Of a stretch of DNA of 64,000 bases, positions 48,433 to 60,743 are shown in pieces; position 1 is the first letter of the stretch; every line of letters starts with the position of its first letter. The stretch comes from Acanthacorydalis orientalis (lineage: Eukaryota; Arthropoda; Insecta; Megaloptera; Corydalidae), in NCBI GenBank assembly GCA_034766995.1, contig CM068315.1:39987818-40051817 (forward strand), written 5' to 3'. Under the pieces are notes generated by a model that saw only the letters and a program-made list of their open reading frames with translations, did no database searches and had not been told where the DNA came from. The position numbers and the translations under genes are program-made.

Positions 48433-49342
48433 ACAGATTTATTTCCAAAGCACTGTTCCCTTCGAAAACAAAAACGCTACGAACTTGTGCATCAATCCAA
48501 TGTATAACTATTTACCATCACTATTGTTCTAATTATCATCACATCATTCCAATTGTTCTAAATAAATAACAATTATTATTTCATTATAAAACAAATTAAT
48601 TTCATCTTTATTGATTCAGCCATACAATATAAATTTTAAAAGAATTTACTTTTAATGTTGGTTAACCAAACTTTTTTCTCTTGTATTAAAGAAACGTTTT
48701 CACCTGGTATAAATTCAATGACAATTAATAAACGTTATAAAACTTATTAGTTGTATTAAATGAAATAATCTTTTTAATATTTAATTGATAAATTATTAGA
48801 AACAAGAATTTATTACTTAGACTTATGTATGGAAATTGAAAATGAAAAAGAACAGAAAAAACAAGCACGTTTTATAAATTTAATATGAATTTCTTATAAT
48901 AAAACTTGGCGAGATAATAAAATGAAACAGTAATTATCTATTGAAATTTACACGCTTAGTGATTACGTCTGATAATGTTTAGAAAATATAAATAATAAAA
49001 TTTTTATACGCGTAACTACTTTATTAATAGTCCGTGACTCAATTATATTTTTGTATGAAAAGATTTTATTTGAAAAATGACCGAATTGAAGGATATTTTC
49101 ATTTTTTTCGTCAGCTTTTTATTAATTTTAAATCGGAAAATTTTGATTAATATATTTTTCAAAAAATATATTGATCAAGATATAAATAACAAGTTTATAT
49201 TCTTAAAAACGTTAAGTACATAAATTATAGAGGGGAATTAACTGATTGTTTTCCAGTATTCCAAATATGATGTGCTCAAGGAATTCTATTATTGTTTCAG
49301 AACGATTTTAATTAAAATAAATTTAAATTCGATTAGAGAAAT
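48433..49342. other. AT-rich DNA without recognisable genes
   Basis: Nothing that I can support. Confidence 0.5.
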
Positions 49343-49345
49343 ATT

Positions 49346-49615
49346 ATGTCTGAAGACATAATCTTTGGAATTATTCTAAATTCTGTTGTTAATTTTCCTT
49401 CAATTAATGGAAACATTTACCACACAAATCGGTGTCGTCCAATGATAAACGAACGTATAGGAAATTCTTTAATTACGTGCGATGAATGCTCGCTACTTGT
49501 TGAAAATTTTATGTCGTTCACCCGGATCAAAAGCATACTTGTTCTCATGTTGAAACATGCAGGAATTATTAAACGACCAATGTCGCTGACTCATTCGATA
49601 ATAAATCAAACGTAG
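49346..49615 (+). CDS. Unrecognised 89-codon open frame, doubtful
   Basis: Starts ATGTCTGAAGACATAATC, inside a small palindrome (ATTATGTCTGAAGACATAAT). The predicted product is not low-complexity and contains three Cys (NRCRP, CDECS). The DNA here is less AT-rich than its surroundings and continues with CACAGGTGCAGAAAGG and a further CxxC-like stretch in another frame. I do not recognise it. It could be the decayed end of a transposase or a chance frame. No splice or expression evidence. Confidence 0.2.
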   Translation: MSEDIIFGIILNSVVNFPSINGNIYHTNRCRPMINERIGNSLITCDECSLLVENFMSFTRIKSILVLMLKHAGIIKRPMSLTHSIINQT

Positions 49616-49954
49616 GGAAAGGACAATGTCACAGGTGCAGAAAGGTACGTCGTTCGTTTGGATACATACGTTGTTCTACTGTGAAATCCCGAGATATGAC
49701 TTCAATGTCAATTGATCGTGAGACTACTATTATTGAATATGGTAAGAGTTCAGTCGGTAGGATTCGTTAATGATACTAGATGCTCCGAGCTATTTATACA
49801 TTTGAATTAAATGTTCCATAATGGTGTTTTGGTTTTGAAAATTCTACGAAATCGATGATATCGGAAAGTGCAATGGAATAAATTATTACATTTTTGACGT
49901 CATTGTATTTTAATTCCGTAACAGAAAATTACTAATGATAATACACAACATAAT

Positions 49955-50001
<47 letters not shown>

Positions 50002-50022
50002 GTATGTATGTGTGTGTGTGTA
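49955..50022. repeat. (CA)n(TA)n(TG)n compound microsatellite
   Basis: CACACACA, TATATATA and TGTGTGTG in order; inverted-symmetric. Confidence 0.9.
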
Positions 50023-50033
50023 TAAATCAAGTA

Positions 50034-50165
50034 CATCTATCCCTCGATTTACACGGTTTTCAAATTGCACGGTTTCGGTTTAACGAAGTTGAAGGAATGC
50101 GGAAAAACTTTACAAGGCACTATTTCAGTTTAACATTGTCACAAAATTGCAAAAAAATGTCTTAA
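50034..50165. mobile_element. Possible pogo/Tigger-like transposon end
   Basis: CTATCCCTCGATTTACACGG followed by repeated ATT(G/T)CACGGTTT and GGTTTAACG motifs resembles termini of pogo-group elements (CCCTCGATTTA...CGG). Only one end is seen and no transposase is recognisable. Confidence 0.35.
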
Positions 50166-50672
50166 AACACTTTCGCGTCCATTTAAAAAAGTTCTCAATT
50201 TACATTGCTTTGAAAAATAATAAGCACACACACCACTGTAAATAGTTTCTTGCTTCCCTTGCAATCTAACGATAAAAGAATCTCTCAACTTCGCATTTTT
50301 GCTTCTGAACTGTATCAACCGTATCAATTCGAAATAACAACAGCGCAAATAGTATTGACCATAGAAAAAATAATAATGTAAAGAAACGTGCTCTATAAAT
50401 ATTAGTACGGATTTCTACTTGAATGAATCACCTTTGAATAACATTACATTATTCAGAAAATTGATTCATTTGTTTCATCATCGACTAGTCGTTGGGGCGT
50501 TTTAAAACACTATTCGAAAATTACTTTGAAACCAATTTTCTCCATTAGATGGAGGAGCATAATTCTGCTATAATGCCTTTGAGATTCCAACTCGAACACA
50601 TTTACGATGCTTTGGTCAACATTTGTTTAGATTAAAACTGCATCAATCAGATGAAATGTGAAGTATAATCAT

Positions 50673-50675
<3 letters not shown>

Positions 50676-50720
<45 letters not shown>
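50676..50720. repeat. (TA)n microsatellite
   Basis: Uninterrupted TA run. Confidence 0.95.
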
Positions 50721-50724
<4 letters not shown>

Positions 50725-51060
50725 GATGAAGAATAGACTGACGAACTTATTGATGATCTTATCAATACAACATAAAAATGACGATATTTTCTATAATAAT
50801 AGACTGCATATTTGTTATTTATTATTTAGTTTTTATATTGTACAATTGGTGCTTTGCGCTACGTACTAGCCTGAAACGATATAAGCAAGTAGTCAGAGAC
50901 ACGAATTGAAGTGCAGAACTACACACCTGCGTAAAAACAAATTCTACATTTAGTGTTCTTTGGTATTGAATATTAAAAACTTGAATGTATTTGTTCTAAA
51001 ATATAATTCGTTCAAATATAAATATATTTATGTTTATATTTTATTATATGTATATTTTTT

Positions 51061-51573
51061 CAAAAATTACTTGTATTAACTCGTATTAAATTAAAAAATA
51101 ATAATAAAAATAAAGATTCATAAACTCTTTGTCAAAATCTCATTATATGACTGAATATCCTATTTATTATTAGATCATAAGTTATAAGAAATAATTTATG
51201 TATATTTTCTTTATAACGAAAGTTAAAAAGGTCATTCATTTTTGTTCTCATTGATATTTCTATGTTTTTTTCTAATTAGGACATTTCACAGGGAATTAAA
51301 TATAAATTGAATGAATTTGTTCTAAAATAAAATATAATTCCCTGTGAAATTTCCTAATTGGAAAAAAACATAGAAATATCAATGAGAACAAAAATGAATG
51401 ACGTTTTTAACTTTCATTATAGAGAAAATATACATAAATTATTTCTTATAATTTATGACCTAATAATAAATAGGATATTCAGTCATATAATGAGATTTTG
51501 ACAAAAAGTTTATGAATCCTTATTTTTATTATTATTTTTTTAATTTAACACGAGTTAATACAAGTAATTTTTG
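51061..51573. repeat. Giant inverted repeat (two ~237-bp arms, ~38-bp spacer)
   Basis: The left arm, 51061 to about 51297, starts CAAAAATTACTTGTATTAAC. The right arm, about 51336 to 51573, ends GTTAATACAAGTAATTTTTG. The arms match over their whole length with roughly ten substitutions and small indels, about 95% by eye. Neither arm encodes protein or resembles the transposons nearby. The spacer TTGAATGAATTTGTTCTAAA repeats a sequence just left of the structure (TTGAATGTATTTGTTCTAAA at about 50983). Confidence 0.92.
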
Positions 51574-52149
51574 CAAGTATAATAAGTTTTTGATGTTTTT
51601 AAAAGTCTTAGAATTATTTATAAATAATGAAAAGACTTTAAAAAATAGAATACTTTAATTTGATTGAGTAGGATTAAAGTTAACGATAAAATATTATTTT
51701 ACGATTGTGTAATAATTAGAAAACTTAATTTGATTACATTTCTGATTAGAGTTTTGATTACATGATTTAGTTTTTTTTAACATTCGGTAAGTCATATATA
51801 AAATTTAATAATAAGAACGGAAATATCTAACTATTGAAATAAGAATTGTACAAAACAAAAATTTGATACACACATATACGTTTATATATATATATATATA
51901 TATATCTCCAGTTTGATTGTTCACGGTTAAGGTAACGTAACAGAATGTAAAATATTTTGTATTCAAACTAAGAACGTGATTTTGAAACATTGTTTTCTCA
52001 GGTGTGAAGTAAAATTTTTTGTTAATATATTTACAAAAATTACTGACTAATGATATTTACAAAAAATATTAATAAAAAACTACTGAAATTATTTTCTAAA
52101 ATTGTATTTTATTTTTATTTAAAAATTAACAGTGAATGACATATAACGG

Positions 52150-52470
52150 AATGAATCAATAAGGTGAAATTTTATAAATGACTTTTCAGTTATCCCAAAA
52201 ACCATAATATTTTTTCCAATTAAAATTATTCAATTAATCTTTGTTAGTTATTTTTGATTGTTGGTAAAAGTTTTCTGTATCTGTATTTTCTAGAATGACG
52301 GAGTCGTTTTGAAAATGTACTTAGAATTAAAAATAGTCAGTAATCAATCAATTATTGAACATCTTTGAACAGAAAAAATTGTGCTTTATGTGGAAAGTGA
52401 AAAATTCGTTTATGAAAATGAATATAGCTAGCTTCAAAAATTATATCGTGTTAGTCTTTAAGCATTGAAT
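52150..52470. repeat. Fold-back repeat family E, two-armed copy
   Basis: Left core: ACCATAATATTTTTTCCAAT then TTAGTTATTTTTGATTGTTG. Right core: CAATCAATTATTGAACATCT, TTGTGCTTTATGTGGAAAGT and GAAAAATTCGTTTATGAAAA. The arms are inverted and diverged. Confidence 0.65.
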
Positions 52471-53368
52471 ATAAAAATATAATAAATCTTGTTTATTTAT
52501 TGTTAAAGTTATAAAATAAATATGTCTTGGTTTAGTAGAAAAAGTATATTGATAAATTTTAAAAAAAATTGTAACTTAAAAGGATTACTTTTCAATGGTT
52601 ATGAAAAGCATGTTAGAGAAATAGAAACAAATTAATTGTTTAGTGTAAATTTTTAAGAAATGTTTTTACTATCGAATTAATTATAATAATTCATCAAGCA
52701 ATTTCTTTTCGCTACTTTAAATATAACTATTATTATTATAAATAATAATGCACTCGAAATCTATAAATATTAAATAGTAAATGTTAAATGTTAAAGGAAG
52801 CATAAAATATAATTACAATTACAAATTATTGACTGAGTTAATAGCATTCTGCTTCTAATTTTACAGACAACTGTTAGTTTTACTGAAAAATAATATATAA
52901 CAGAGAAATAAAACTCTCCGTCATGAACAAAAACATTAATTGCATGTTTTCATATTTACAAAATTTTTCGGAATTTAAAATAATTGCTTGTATAAAAAAA
53001 ATAAAATAAATTACTTGTAATTCAACAGGTATTAGTTTTCAAGATTATCGCATGCATTAAAGAAATTATGTGTTATTATTTCATCAATTATCATAAAAGA
53101 TCAACAAAAATGTTTTATTTATGATAAATTCTACGCTTAAAAAATGTCTAATGTTTTCTTGGAGTTTATGAGATGAATATAATACTCGTATAACAAAGTT
53201 CAACAAATACTTCTATATAATTTTATTGTATGTAAAAAATAAAGTTCGCAACACCTTGAACTTCATTTTGTATTCAAGAATGTGACAACTATTATAAAAT
53301 ATGTACACTTATAGTAATGTAGAATTTTTTTAAAAAATGATATTGTATTGAATTTACATATACCTATA
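52471..53368. other. AT-rich DNA without recognisable genes
   Basis: Nothing that I can support. Confidence 0.5.
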
Positions 53369-54199
53369 TTAGGTGTGCAAATTAATTCAGTTCATTTTTA
53401 TAAAAAATGAACGTTTGCGAAAAAATGCAATACATTGGAATACTTAAAGATCTCCGATTATTTTGTATAACTTTGTACATCTTTCGGGTTACTGACGAAT
53501 ACCTTATCGAAAAAGGTGGCGGATTTGAGTCGATGAAGTCGCAATGCATTTTCAGACCTCTTCTTTTATTTTCGTATTTTTTGCATGTTTTATGTGCAAA
53601 AATTCTTCCTTTTGAAACTTGTGAATGAGAATATAGGCGTATCGTATCTTCTTCCTTCGTTTTTTGGGTTGAGCTCATGTGGAATCAATTGACCTAGCTT
53701 TTGAATTTATCCTAGCTGATGTAGACAAGAGGAAATTGCTTGCTGGGTAATTCAGAGTTATTGATCGATTTTCTATTCAGTCTGAATGAAGTTTTCACTT
53801 AAGGGCTGCTCTTCGTCTTCAAAAATTTTTGCTTATCCGGGATATATTTGATCGGAAAGATCAAAGTCGGGATTCCGAAACCTTTGAAACCATTTTTTGC
53901 TTGTTTTGTGCATCACAATACATTTCCTCAAAGCTGAAAAAATCATTCCCGCGGCTTCGGCAACATTTTTTTGCAATTCGAAAGCGAAAACTATGCAATG
54001 ATTAATTGGCTTCTTTTGGGACGCCATCGTCTTCACTATTGTTTTGTGAGGTTATATCAACTGCTGGGCCAAGATATACAGTACTTTTAAATCTTAAGGC
54101 TGGCAGTTCAAAATTTTAAAACGACAAGAAAATATTTTAATTAAACACAGAGTTATGATTGATTCAATTTAAAGGCACACAATGAATTTTTATACCTAA
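53369..54199 (-). mobile_element. Mariner A, internally deleted copy
   Basis: Left end TTAGGTGTGCAAATTAATTC; right end, complemented, TTAGGTATAAAAATTCATTG. About 830 bp. The - strand contains transposase debris: an N-terminal ASQKKPINHCIVFAFELQKN/ KTSKKWFQRFRNPDFDLSD-type HTH block (54036-53833) and a C-terminal SSVTRKMYKVIQNN block (53500-53420). The catalytic part between is missing. Confidence 0.8.
53833..54036 (-). pseudogene. Mariner transposase N-terminal fragment (element A)
   Basis: 67 codons with the HTH region (VAEAAGMIFSALRKCIVMHK, KKWFQRFRNPDFDLSD). WFQRFRxGDFDLxD is a strong mariner signature just before the RPG hinge. It ends with a stop after YPG. Confidence 0.7.
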
Positions 54200-54667
54200 T
54201 ATATATTTGTATTTATATATGAATGTGTTTATACTAAACATTTCGTAGAAACACGAGGTCATATTTTTATAATATAATATAAATGTAACCTTATCGAAGC
54301 AACCAAATTAACTAAACAGATCAAAATAATTAAAGGCGAAACCACAATTAGTCAAATTAACTTTCACATATCTAAACCATATTTTAATTATCGACTAAGT
54401 ATTACAGTTTCATCGAGATTTTCATATCAGTTTTTCTTCATTAGCACATATTTTTGTTGCATATCATACTTAGATGTGTAGTATATGTTTTTTTATTCTT
54501 TATTTATTTTTTAATTAGCAATTTTCAATATCAAATTGACATACGTGCATTAAAATTGGTGAGTGCCGTATTAACAAATCGAAAAAAAAAATATTTTTAT
54601 TTTATTTATTTGATTTGAAAAAGTCGTACATCTTTAATTATAATAATAAATCTCCTGTGACTATAAT

Positions 54668-54880
54668 ATTATGATACTGTGTATAATTTCACTTTTACAA
54701 ATTATTTCCTTTTTCATCCCATAAACCAAAAAATATATCTAATCAACTATTATTGATCATTTTTGATTATTGCTTACGCAGATTTTGATAATGGTTTGAT
54801 GATGGTATTGGAAATTTGTATAAGTAAAAATCAGAAACAGCAAATAATCATAATTTTTTCTGATTTATGAAGTAGGAAAG
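54668..54880. repeat. Fold-back repeat family E, left-arm-dominant copy
   Basis: ATACTGTGTATAATTTCACT, ATCCCATAAACCAAAAAATA, ACTATTATTGATCATTTTTG and ATTATTGCTTACGCAGATTT mark the left arm. A short right arm ends TTTTTTCTGATTTATGAAGT. Confidence 0.65.
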
Positions 54881-55424
54881 GAAATCATTATATATATATA
54901 TATATATATATATCCACATTTCTCGGTACTTTGTCCGCCGGAAGAAAGTGATTGAATTAGTTTCAAGTTTAATTCATTAAGTTTCGTTCTTAGATTTTTT
55001 TATCTTTAAATATATTATGCTGTAAAAACCAATAAACAGTTTTTTTCTTTCTATGTTTCTTTCTATTTACCCGTCAATTTTGACAGGTTATATACTAGTT
55101 TGTAAAAAAGAATACCTGTTCAGTATAAATCAGAACCAATGGCAGTGATTTCCATTTGGAAAACCATCACTCATTCCAAATTCCATGTTTCTAAAACAAA
55201 TGATTATAATTGATATAATTATAAAGAAATAACTGGCACGAGCCAGTTTTTTGAAAATATATTATAAAAGAGGCGAATGACTTAAGCGTACAGGACTGTA
55301 TTTTAATCCAGATTGCGAAACTTAAAATAAAATAAAATTTTTGCATAGTTTATTTCTGCAATTCTCGTATTTTACATTCACAAATAGGTCCAATTCATTC
55401 AGATAACGATGAACGTTTTCTAAT

Positions 55425-55507
55425 AACAGAATTTTTTTTTGTGGTTTGTGGAGTGAGTGGAAAAAATCATTAGTAATAAATTTAGTCACAGTGCAAAAGT
55501 CTATTAT
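55425..55507. repeat. Fold-back repeat family E, right-arm fragment
   Basis: TTTTTTGTGGTTTGTGGAGT followed by GAGTGGAAAAAATCATTAGT is the outer right-arm sequence of the family. Confidence 0.5.
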
Positions 55508-55681
55508 CTGGAATTTAGTTTTATAAGTGTAATTGTTTCTTAAAAACTACAAACGAACATTTATACACACTAAAGTTAAAAATATAATAGAATTATTTAA
55601 ATCACGGACGAGAAGCTTAAATAGTGAATTTATAATATTAAGTGAACGGTATATTTTATAAAATCAAAATATATCTAAATA

Positions 55682-55682
<1 letters not shown>

Positions 55683-55723
<41 letters not shown>

Positions 55724-55724
55724 G

Positions 55725-55784
<60 letters not shown>
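55683..55784. repeat. (TA)n array
   Basis: About 100 bp of TA with ATTTATG and ATGTATA interruptions, ending at mariner D. Confidence 0.95.
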
Positions 55785-55787
<3 letters not shown>

Positions 55788-56900
55788 GAGGTTTAGAAAT
55801 TTAATTCCCGAATTGGCACAATGAAAAGAAACAATTTAAGTAACACGAAAAATGTTTAATATTTATTTAAAGTAACCTTCATTTACTTTAATTCACGTAT
55901 TCCAACGTTCTAAAAGTATTTGAAAACAGTGGGCAAAGACGTCTCAAGAAATTATTCAAATCAGCGGTTATATTTTTTTAATACCTTCTACGTTCTGAAA
56001 TACTTTCCCTTTCAGAATAGTTTTCACTTTAGGAAAAAAAGTTTTCTGCTATTAAATCGGGTAAATAGGGTAGGTGATTGATCTCAAAAGCAACGCGTTT
56101 CATTAGAAATTAGTTCACAATCAGTGCAGAATGAACATATGCATAGTCTTACAACAAGACTACTATTTTGTCGAAATTGAGGTTACACTCGAGAAATGTG
56201 TTATAATGATCTTTTCAGGACTTCAGCGTAGAATGCACTTTCAACTTTTTGTTCTTCAGACACAAATTCTTTATGGATTACATCCTGTTTATCAAAAAAA
56301 GGTTATCAGTATGGTTTTGATTCTGATTTTTTGTAAACAACACCTTTGGATTTAGGTGATGATTTTCTAATCGATAGAATGCTCTGGAATTTCATCTCAG
56401 GATCGTGCTAAAACATCCATGACACATCACCAGTGATGTGTCATGGTTGTTTTCAGAAAATTTGCAAACTGAACGAAGTCTGTGCACAATGTAACTTTTC
56501 TCTATTTTCGCTCATCAGTTGGCTATGGGGGCGAACTTTTCACAGATCTTCTCTTTCTTAAATCTTCATTTAAAATTTGTTAAATCATGTCCTTATTGAT
56601 ATCCAACTCATCTTCCAACATTGAGAGGGTCATCCAGCAATATTTTGCTACAATTTTACGAACTTTTGCGATTAAATCTGTATTTTGAGATGGACGAACG
56701 CCCGGTTCTAGCGTTATCTTGAACACCCTTACCTCCATTTTTGAAATGTTTAAACCATTTAAACACACTAATAAGACGTATAGTGTAATCAACGTGCACA
56801 GTTTTAACATTTCGTAAGTTTTTGTTGCAGTTTTCCTTAATTTACAGCCAAACTTAATATTCACTCATTACTCCATGACGACTGACAAAAACATGATGAT
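55785..56900 (-). mobile_element. Mariner-like element D, heavily decayed
   Basis: The - strand N-terminal region reads MNIKFGCKLRKTATKTYEML, a well-known Mos1-type HTH start (KFC.KLGKTATETYEML), then FKITLEPGVRPSQNTDLIAK and ELDINKDMI. Further left, in other frames, lie a HITGDVSWMF.HDPEMKFQS block (first catalytic Asp present, next Glu lost) and pieces such as KGVVYKK. The probable terminus (AGGTTTAGAAATTTAATTCC) adjoins the TA array. The other terminus is not defined. Confidence 0.75.
56580..56864 (-). pseudogene. Mariner transposase N-terminal fragment (element D)
   Basis: 94 codons: KLRKTATKTYEMLKL HTH1, FKITLEPGVRPSQNTDLIAK hinge and KVRKIVAKYCWMTLSMLEDE HTH2. The middle is frameshifted relative to intact relatives (LVCLNGLNISKME for the WFKRFK.G block). 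Confidence 0.75.
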
Positions 56901-57371
56901 AACCCTATTTTCCTATGCAGAACCTTACAGCTACTTGATCTTTGATTGACTATCCTCTATTGATAAAATTGCGGACTATAACATGCTGCTTTATTTTTGA
57001 TTTAATTTTACCTGACTCCAATGCTGGATTATCAATCGGGGAATTAGATTGTTAAATATCGTATTTGTATATAAATTTTCTTAATTATTTATTTTCAATG
57101 TTTCATCCGGATAATAATAAATATCAGTATGAGGTCGTTCATAAAACTGACAAATTATACGTGCTCTTTGAGATCATGATTTTTGTGTTAACTTATTTAT
57201 TATGAAAATTATCGTATTAAAATTATTTATGTAAATGTTAAATTTTTTAAAAATTGTAAATAGATTGTGTCTGCTGATTATTACAATAAGGATATGAAGA
57301 AAATTCAGTATTAAGTAATGCTTTAGAAATATTTTGCAATGCAGACAAATATATACAAACATGCACACGCA

Positions 57372-57373
<2 letters not shown>

Positions 57374-57421
<48 letters not shown>
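57374..57421. repeat. (TA)n microsatellite
   Basis: Uninterrupted TA run. Confidence 0.95.
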
Positions 57422-57425
<4 letters not shown>

Positions 57426-57794
57426 TGTGTAGGAGAAATAGATTTAGAACGTTGGTCGACGCATTCACGTAAAATAATTCTAATCCAGCCTTGAAGTATA
57501 TTTTATCTTTTATCAAGAATACGTTCTTAATTACCGTTCTACTAAAATATATTAATTATTTTTTTTTATATTAATTTAACCTTAAAGCAACATAAATACA
57601 CAAATTAATTATGATTACATTTTATAGTTGTGTTTAACTTATCTTTTATATGCAATCATTAATTATATTTATTATTTTCTTGCTAAGATATCCTGAAACT
57701 TGAATACAATTAATGCAATCGACTATAGTAAAAAATTAGAAGAACTTCTTGAAGATTTTCAAGGTTTTGTTAAATTCAGATTAATAATTGAAAA

Positions 57795-58035
57795 ACTATC
57801 ATTTTTACAAATTGATTTTTCCCATAATCATACAAAAAATTCTCTTGTTCACAAATTTTAAATAATCGACACGTACAAAAATTTTTTTCTACATTAGCGT
57901 ATTGAAAATGATGGAATTGCCAGTGAAATGGTATAAGCAACAATCAGAATGATCAATAATCAATTATTGATCATTAACGTGTTGAAATTTTAATTTTCAT
58001 TCATGAAAATGAATTCATCCGCAGTGACAAACATT
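57795..58035. repeat. Fold-back repeat family E, decayed two-armed copy
   Basis: Left: ATCATTTTTACAAATTGATT, ATTCTCTTGTTCACAAATTT and AATAATCGACACG. Right: GGTATAAGCAACAATCAGAA, TGATCAATAATCAATTATTG, ATCATTAACG and GAAAATGAATTCATCCGCAG. Confidence 0.6.
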
Positions 58036-58285
58036 CTTTCTGTTTTTATCATATTTATTTCGATAGTATAGTCTATTCACTATGTTTTGGACTTACAAAT
58101 AGCATATACATTTTCTATTCTGACCAATCTTTCTTATTTCTGAGCAACCTGTTCAAGTGATTTATTTTAAAACATTTCATCATTATTCGAAATACAATGA
58201 AATTTTACTGCCTAACTTTATTGGAAAATTAATCCACTGTTAGTATCAACTTTTTTCAACTATGTGGTCATATATTGTTTTAGTA

Positions 58286-58798
58286 TTAGATTGGTGGAAA
58301 AATAATTTCGGTTTATTATCTTTAAATTCATATTCATTTTTCTCTTTTTTGATTTTTCCCTAGCAGTTTTAAGTGGCCCGGAACTATTGGATGTCTAACT
58401 CCTAATTTTTGTGCAAGCTCTCGAATTATTGTGCGTGGCCGTCCGCGATCTTCTTCATCTTCAAGGCTCTCATCCCAAGCACGAAAATTTTAGAACCACC
58501 ATAGCACCATATATTCCTTAGCAGTACCCACACCAAAAGCATTGTTTAGTTTAGGAGTAGTTTCTGCTGCTTTACCACCCGTTTTGAACTTATATAAAAA
58601 TGCTCTTATTTGCTTCTTTTTCATCTTTAATTCAGTAGACCAATTTGAAGCAAAATTATTATTGAAACGAAAGTCTATGTTACTAAAATACAGACAGAAA
58701 AATGCACTTTAAAATGATATAAACATGAAAACGACACTTTCATTGAAAAAAATTAAGGTTAGAATTCAGAAAACAAAATTATTTTCCTACCAACCTAA
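58286..58798 (-). mobile_element. Mariner B deletion derivative
   Basis: 513 bp. Ends TTAGATTGGTGGAAAAATAA and, complemented, TTAGGTTGGTAGGAAAATAA. It retains the 5' UTR and HTH half and joins the same 3' segment (TTATTATCTTTAAATTCATA) as the 26.3, 32.6 and 63.4 kb copies. Confidence 0.85.
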
Positions 58799-60530
58799 TA
58801 ATTACTTGTATTTTTAATTCGTCATCGTCTCTTTATTTTATATAACAGCTTAAAATTTTATGTAGAAAAAGCAGCCGTTGTTTTTTCTGCATAGAACGTT
58901 TTAAAAACTTTTTTTATTTTTGGACAATGTAGCCCGCTATTAATTTTCCTGGGCCTTTTTTTGTTAATTCTTGAACGAAAAGATGTATAATCTGAAAAAA
59001 TAGTTTCTTTCAATGTATTGCAGTCTAACTAACGTATTACTTGCACAAAGGAGCAGTAACTTCATTTCGAATTGGGTACCTTTTCTTCCTTCATTGACCT
59101 TTTTACGGATTGTTGAGTCATGAATTGGGATTTTAAGTTAATTTTAATCTTGTTGCAGGTCAAAATGTATATTCATTTTATTATTTTTGATTTAATCAAT
59201 TAAAAAATCGTCTCATAGTTACATTTTTCTTTATTTTGTTTTCATATTTTCATATTCTATTTACTTCCACCGACTTAATTTTCATGTTCTGCTTCAAAAT
59301 CTTGTTCACTTACCCTAAAACTTGCAAAGTACTTTTCTAAATAGCCCTTTGTAACAATTATATGCTTAATTAATCACATAATCTTCTCTAATTTACTTGG
59401 AGATACATTTTTGTCAAGAAAAACTATTAATTCCAGTTAAAAAGGAAACAATAATTGAATATTTACGGAAAAATATTAATTATAACTAAAAAATTGCTAA
59501 ACAAATATTTTTGCATTAATGATAAAATGTTTGATTTGATGTTTTGGTTTATTATATAAAATTTCTCATTAACGCAGTAATTTTATTAACTAAAAAAAAG
59601 CAATCGTTTTGGTTATACTATGTTGTATATAAACGTGTGTAATTTTATTAAAAATGTTTTAATTTTTTTGATTGATCTTTAAATATAATTGTTAATTATA
59701 TATTAAAAATTGAACAACAACTTTTTTAATTTATACATCACTTAAACATTTAAAATATGGTGTTTTTTTGCATAAACTATATTTTTCTAGTAAATATCTT
59801 AATATCTTTGTTAGTTGATTATGGAATTTTTTAAGATTGACGAAAAAGAGAATACAAAAATATTATTTTTATGTTGACAATGAAAATTTGAAGGACAATT
59901 AATTATATGTTTGACAAATTAAGCAATGTCATTTATAATAATGGCATGTTTTTCTAAATTACATTTATGCTTTTATTTATATAATTACTTCTTAATTATC
60001 TTCTAATAATAATTATTATAACGAGCAGTAAGGTTATTTATAAGACACAATTTAAAATTACAAATAACAAAAATCGACAGAAAAAACTATAAACAAATAA
60101 AGTGTATTTTGAACTTACTTTTAGTTTTTGATCATCGGCTCATTTTACTCATCGTCAATGTATTGTCTTGCACAAAGATTAGATGTACATTTTATTATTC
60201 ATTAAGTTATTTATTAATAATAAAACAAAATTGTTTCTTATTAATTTATTTCCATATAAGTCATATTTTATTATTATTAAACCTTGACATTTAAGTATAT
60301 TTTTTCTAAAAATAGCCATCAATTGCTTTTTGATATTCTGATCATAATTTTCTTATAAATTAGTGACCAGTAAACACATGTTTAGATTTTTAATTAATTT
60401 CATATTATATTAGGATCAAATTATTGCCTACAAACAATAAATCATAAATGAAAAAATGTACTTCTGTGACGAATCGTTATTTTTTATTGTTTTTGATTAT
60501 ATATATATATTGGTATATCTATATATATTG
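58799..60530. other. AT-rich DNA without recognisable genes
   Basis: No supported exon, RNA gene or transposon end. Confidence 0.5.
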
Positions 60531-60639
60531 GTTTTAAATTATTACTTTTTCGTGTTCATCGATTATCTCTGTTCTTGAAATATGGGGCCTAGTAGGAAAG
60601 AACCAGTGGTATGTAAATAAAGTTTTTATCACTGAAAAA

Positions 60640-60743
60640 TTACAAGATTCAAAGTTAGTCTTTTTGATTTGACCTATGATTATATTGACAGGTTTTTTTG
60701 GTGGTCTTCTGCCGCCTGGATGATCTGAGGGTTTGTTCTCCAT
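60640..60743 (-). CDS. Possible short coding exon, weak
   Basis: The - strand starts ATGGAGAACAAACC and reads MENKPSDHPGGRRPPKKPVN. This Pro/Lys/Gly-rich start looks unlike the AT-driven chance frames around it. A donor-like AG/GTCAAA follows the ATAATCATAG at about 60675. No partner exon is visible in the window. May be chance. Confidence 0.2.

Noticed and set aside
49346..49364. ATTATGTCTGAAGACATAAT as a regulatory operator
   Set aside because: A short palindrome of this size is expected by chance in 64 kb; kept only as a remark on the doubtful frame there.
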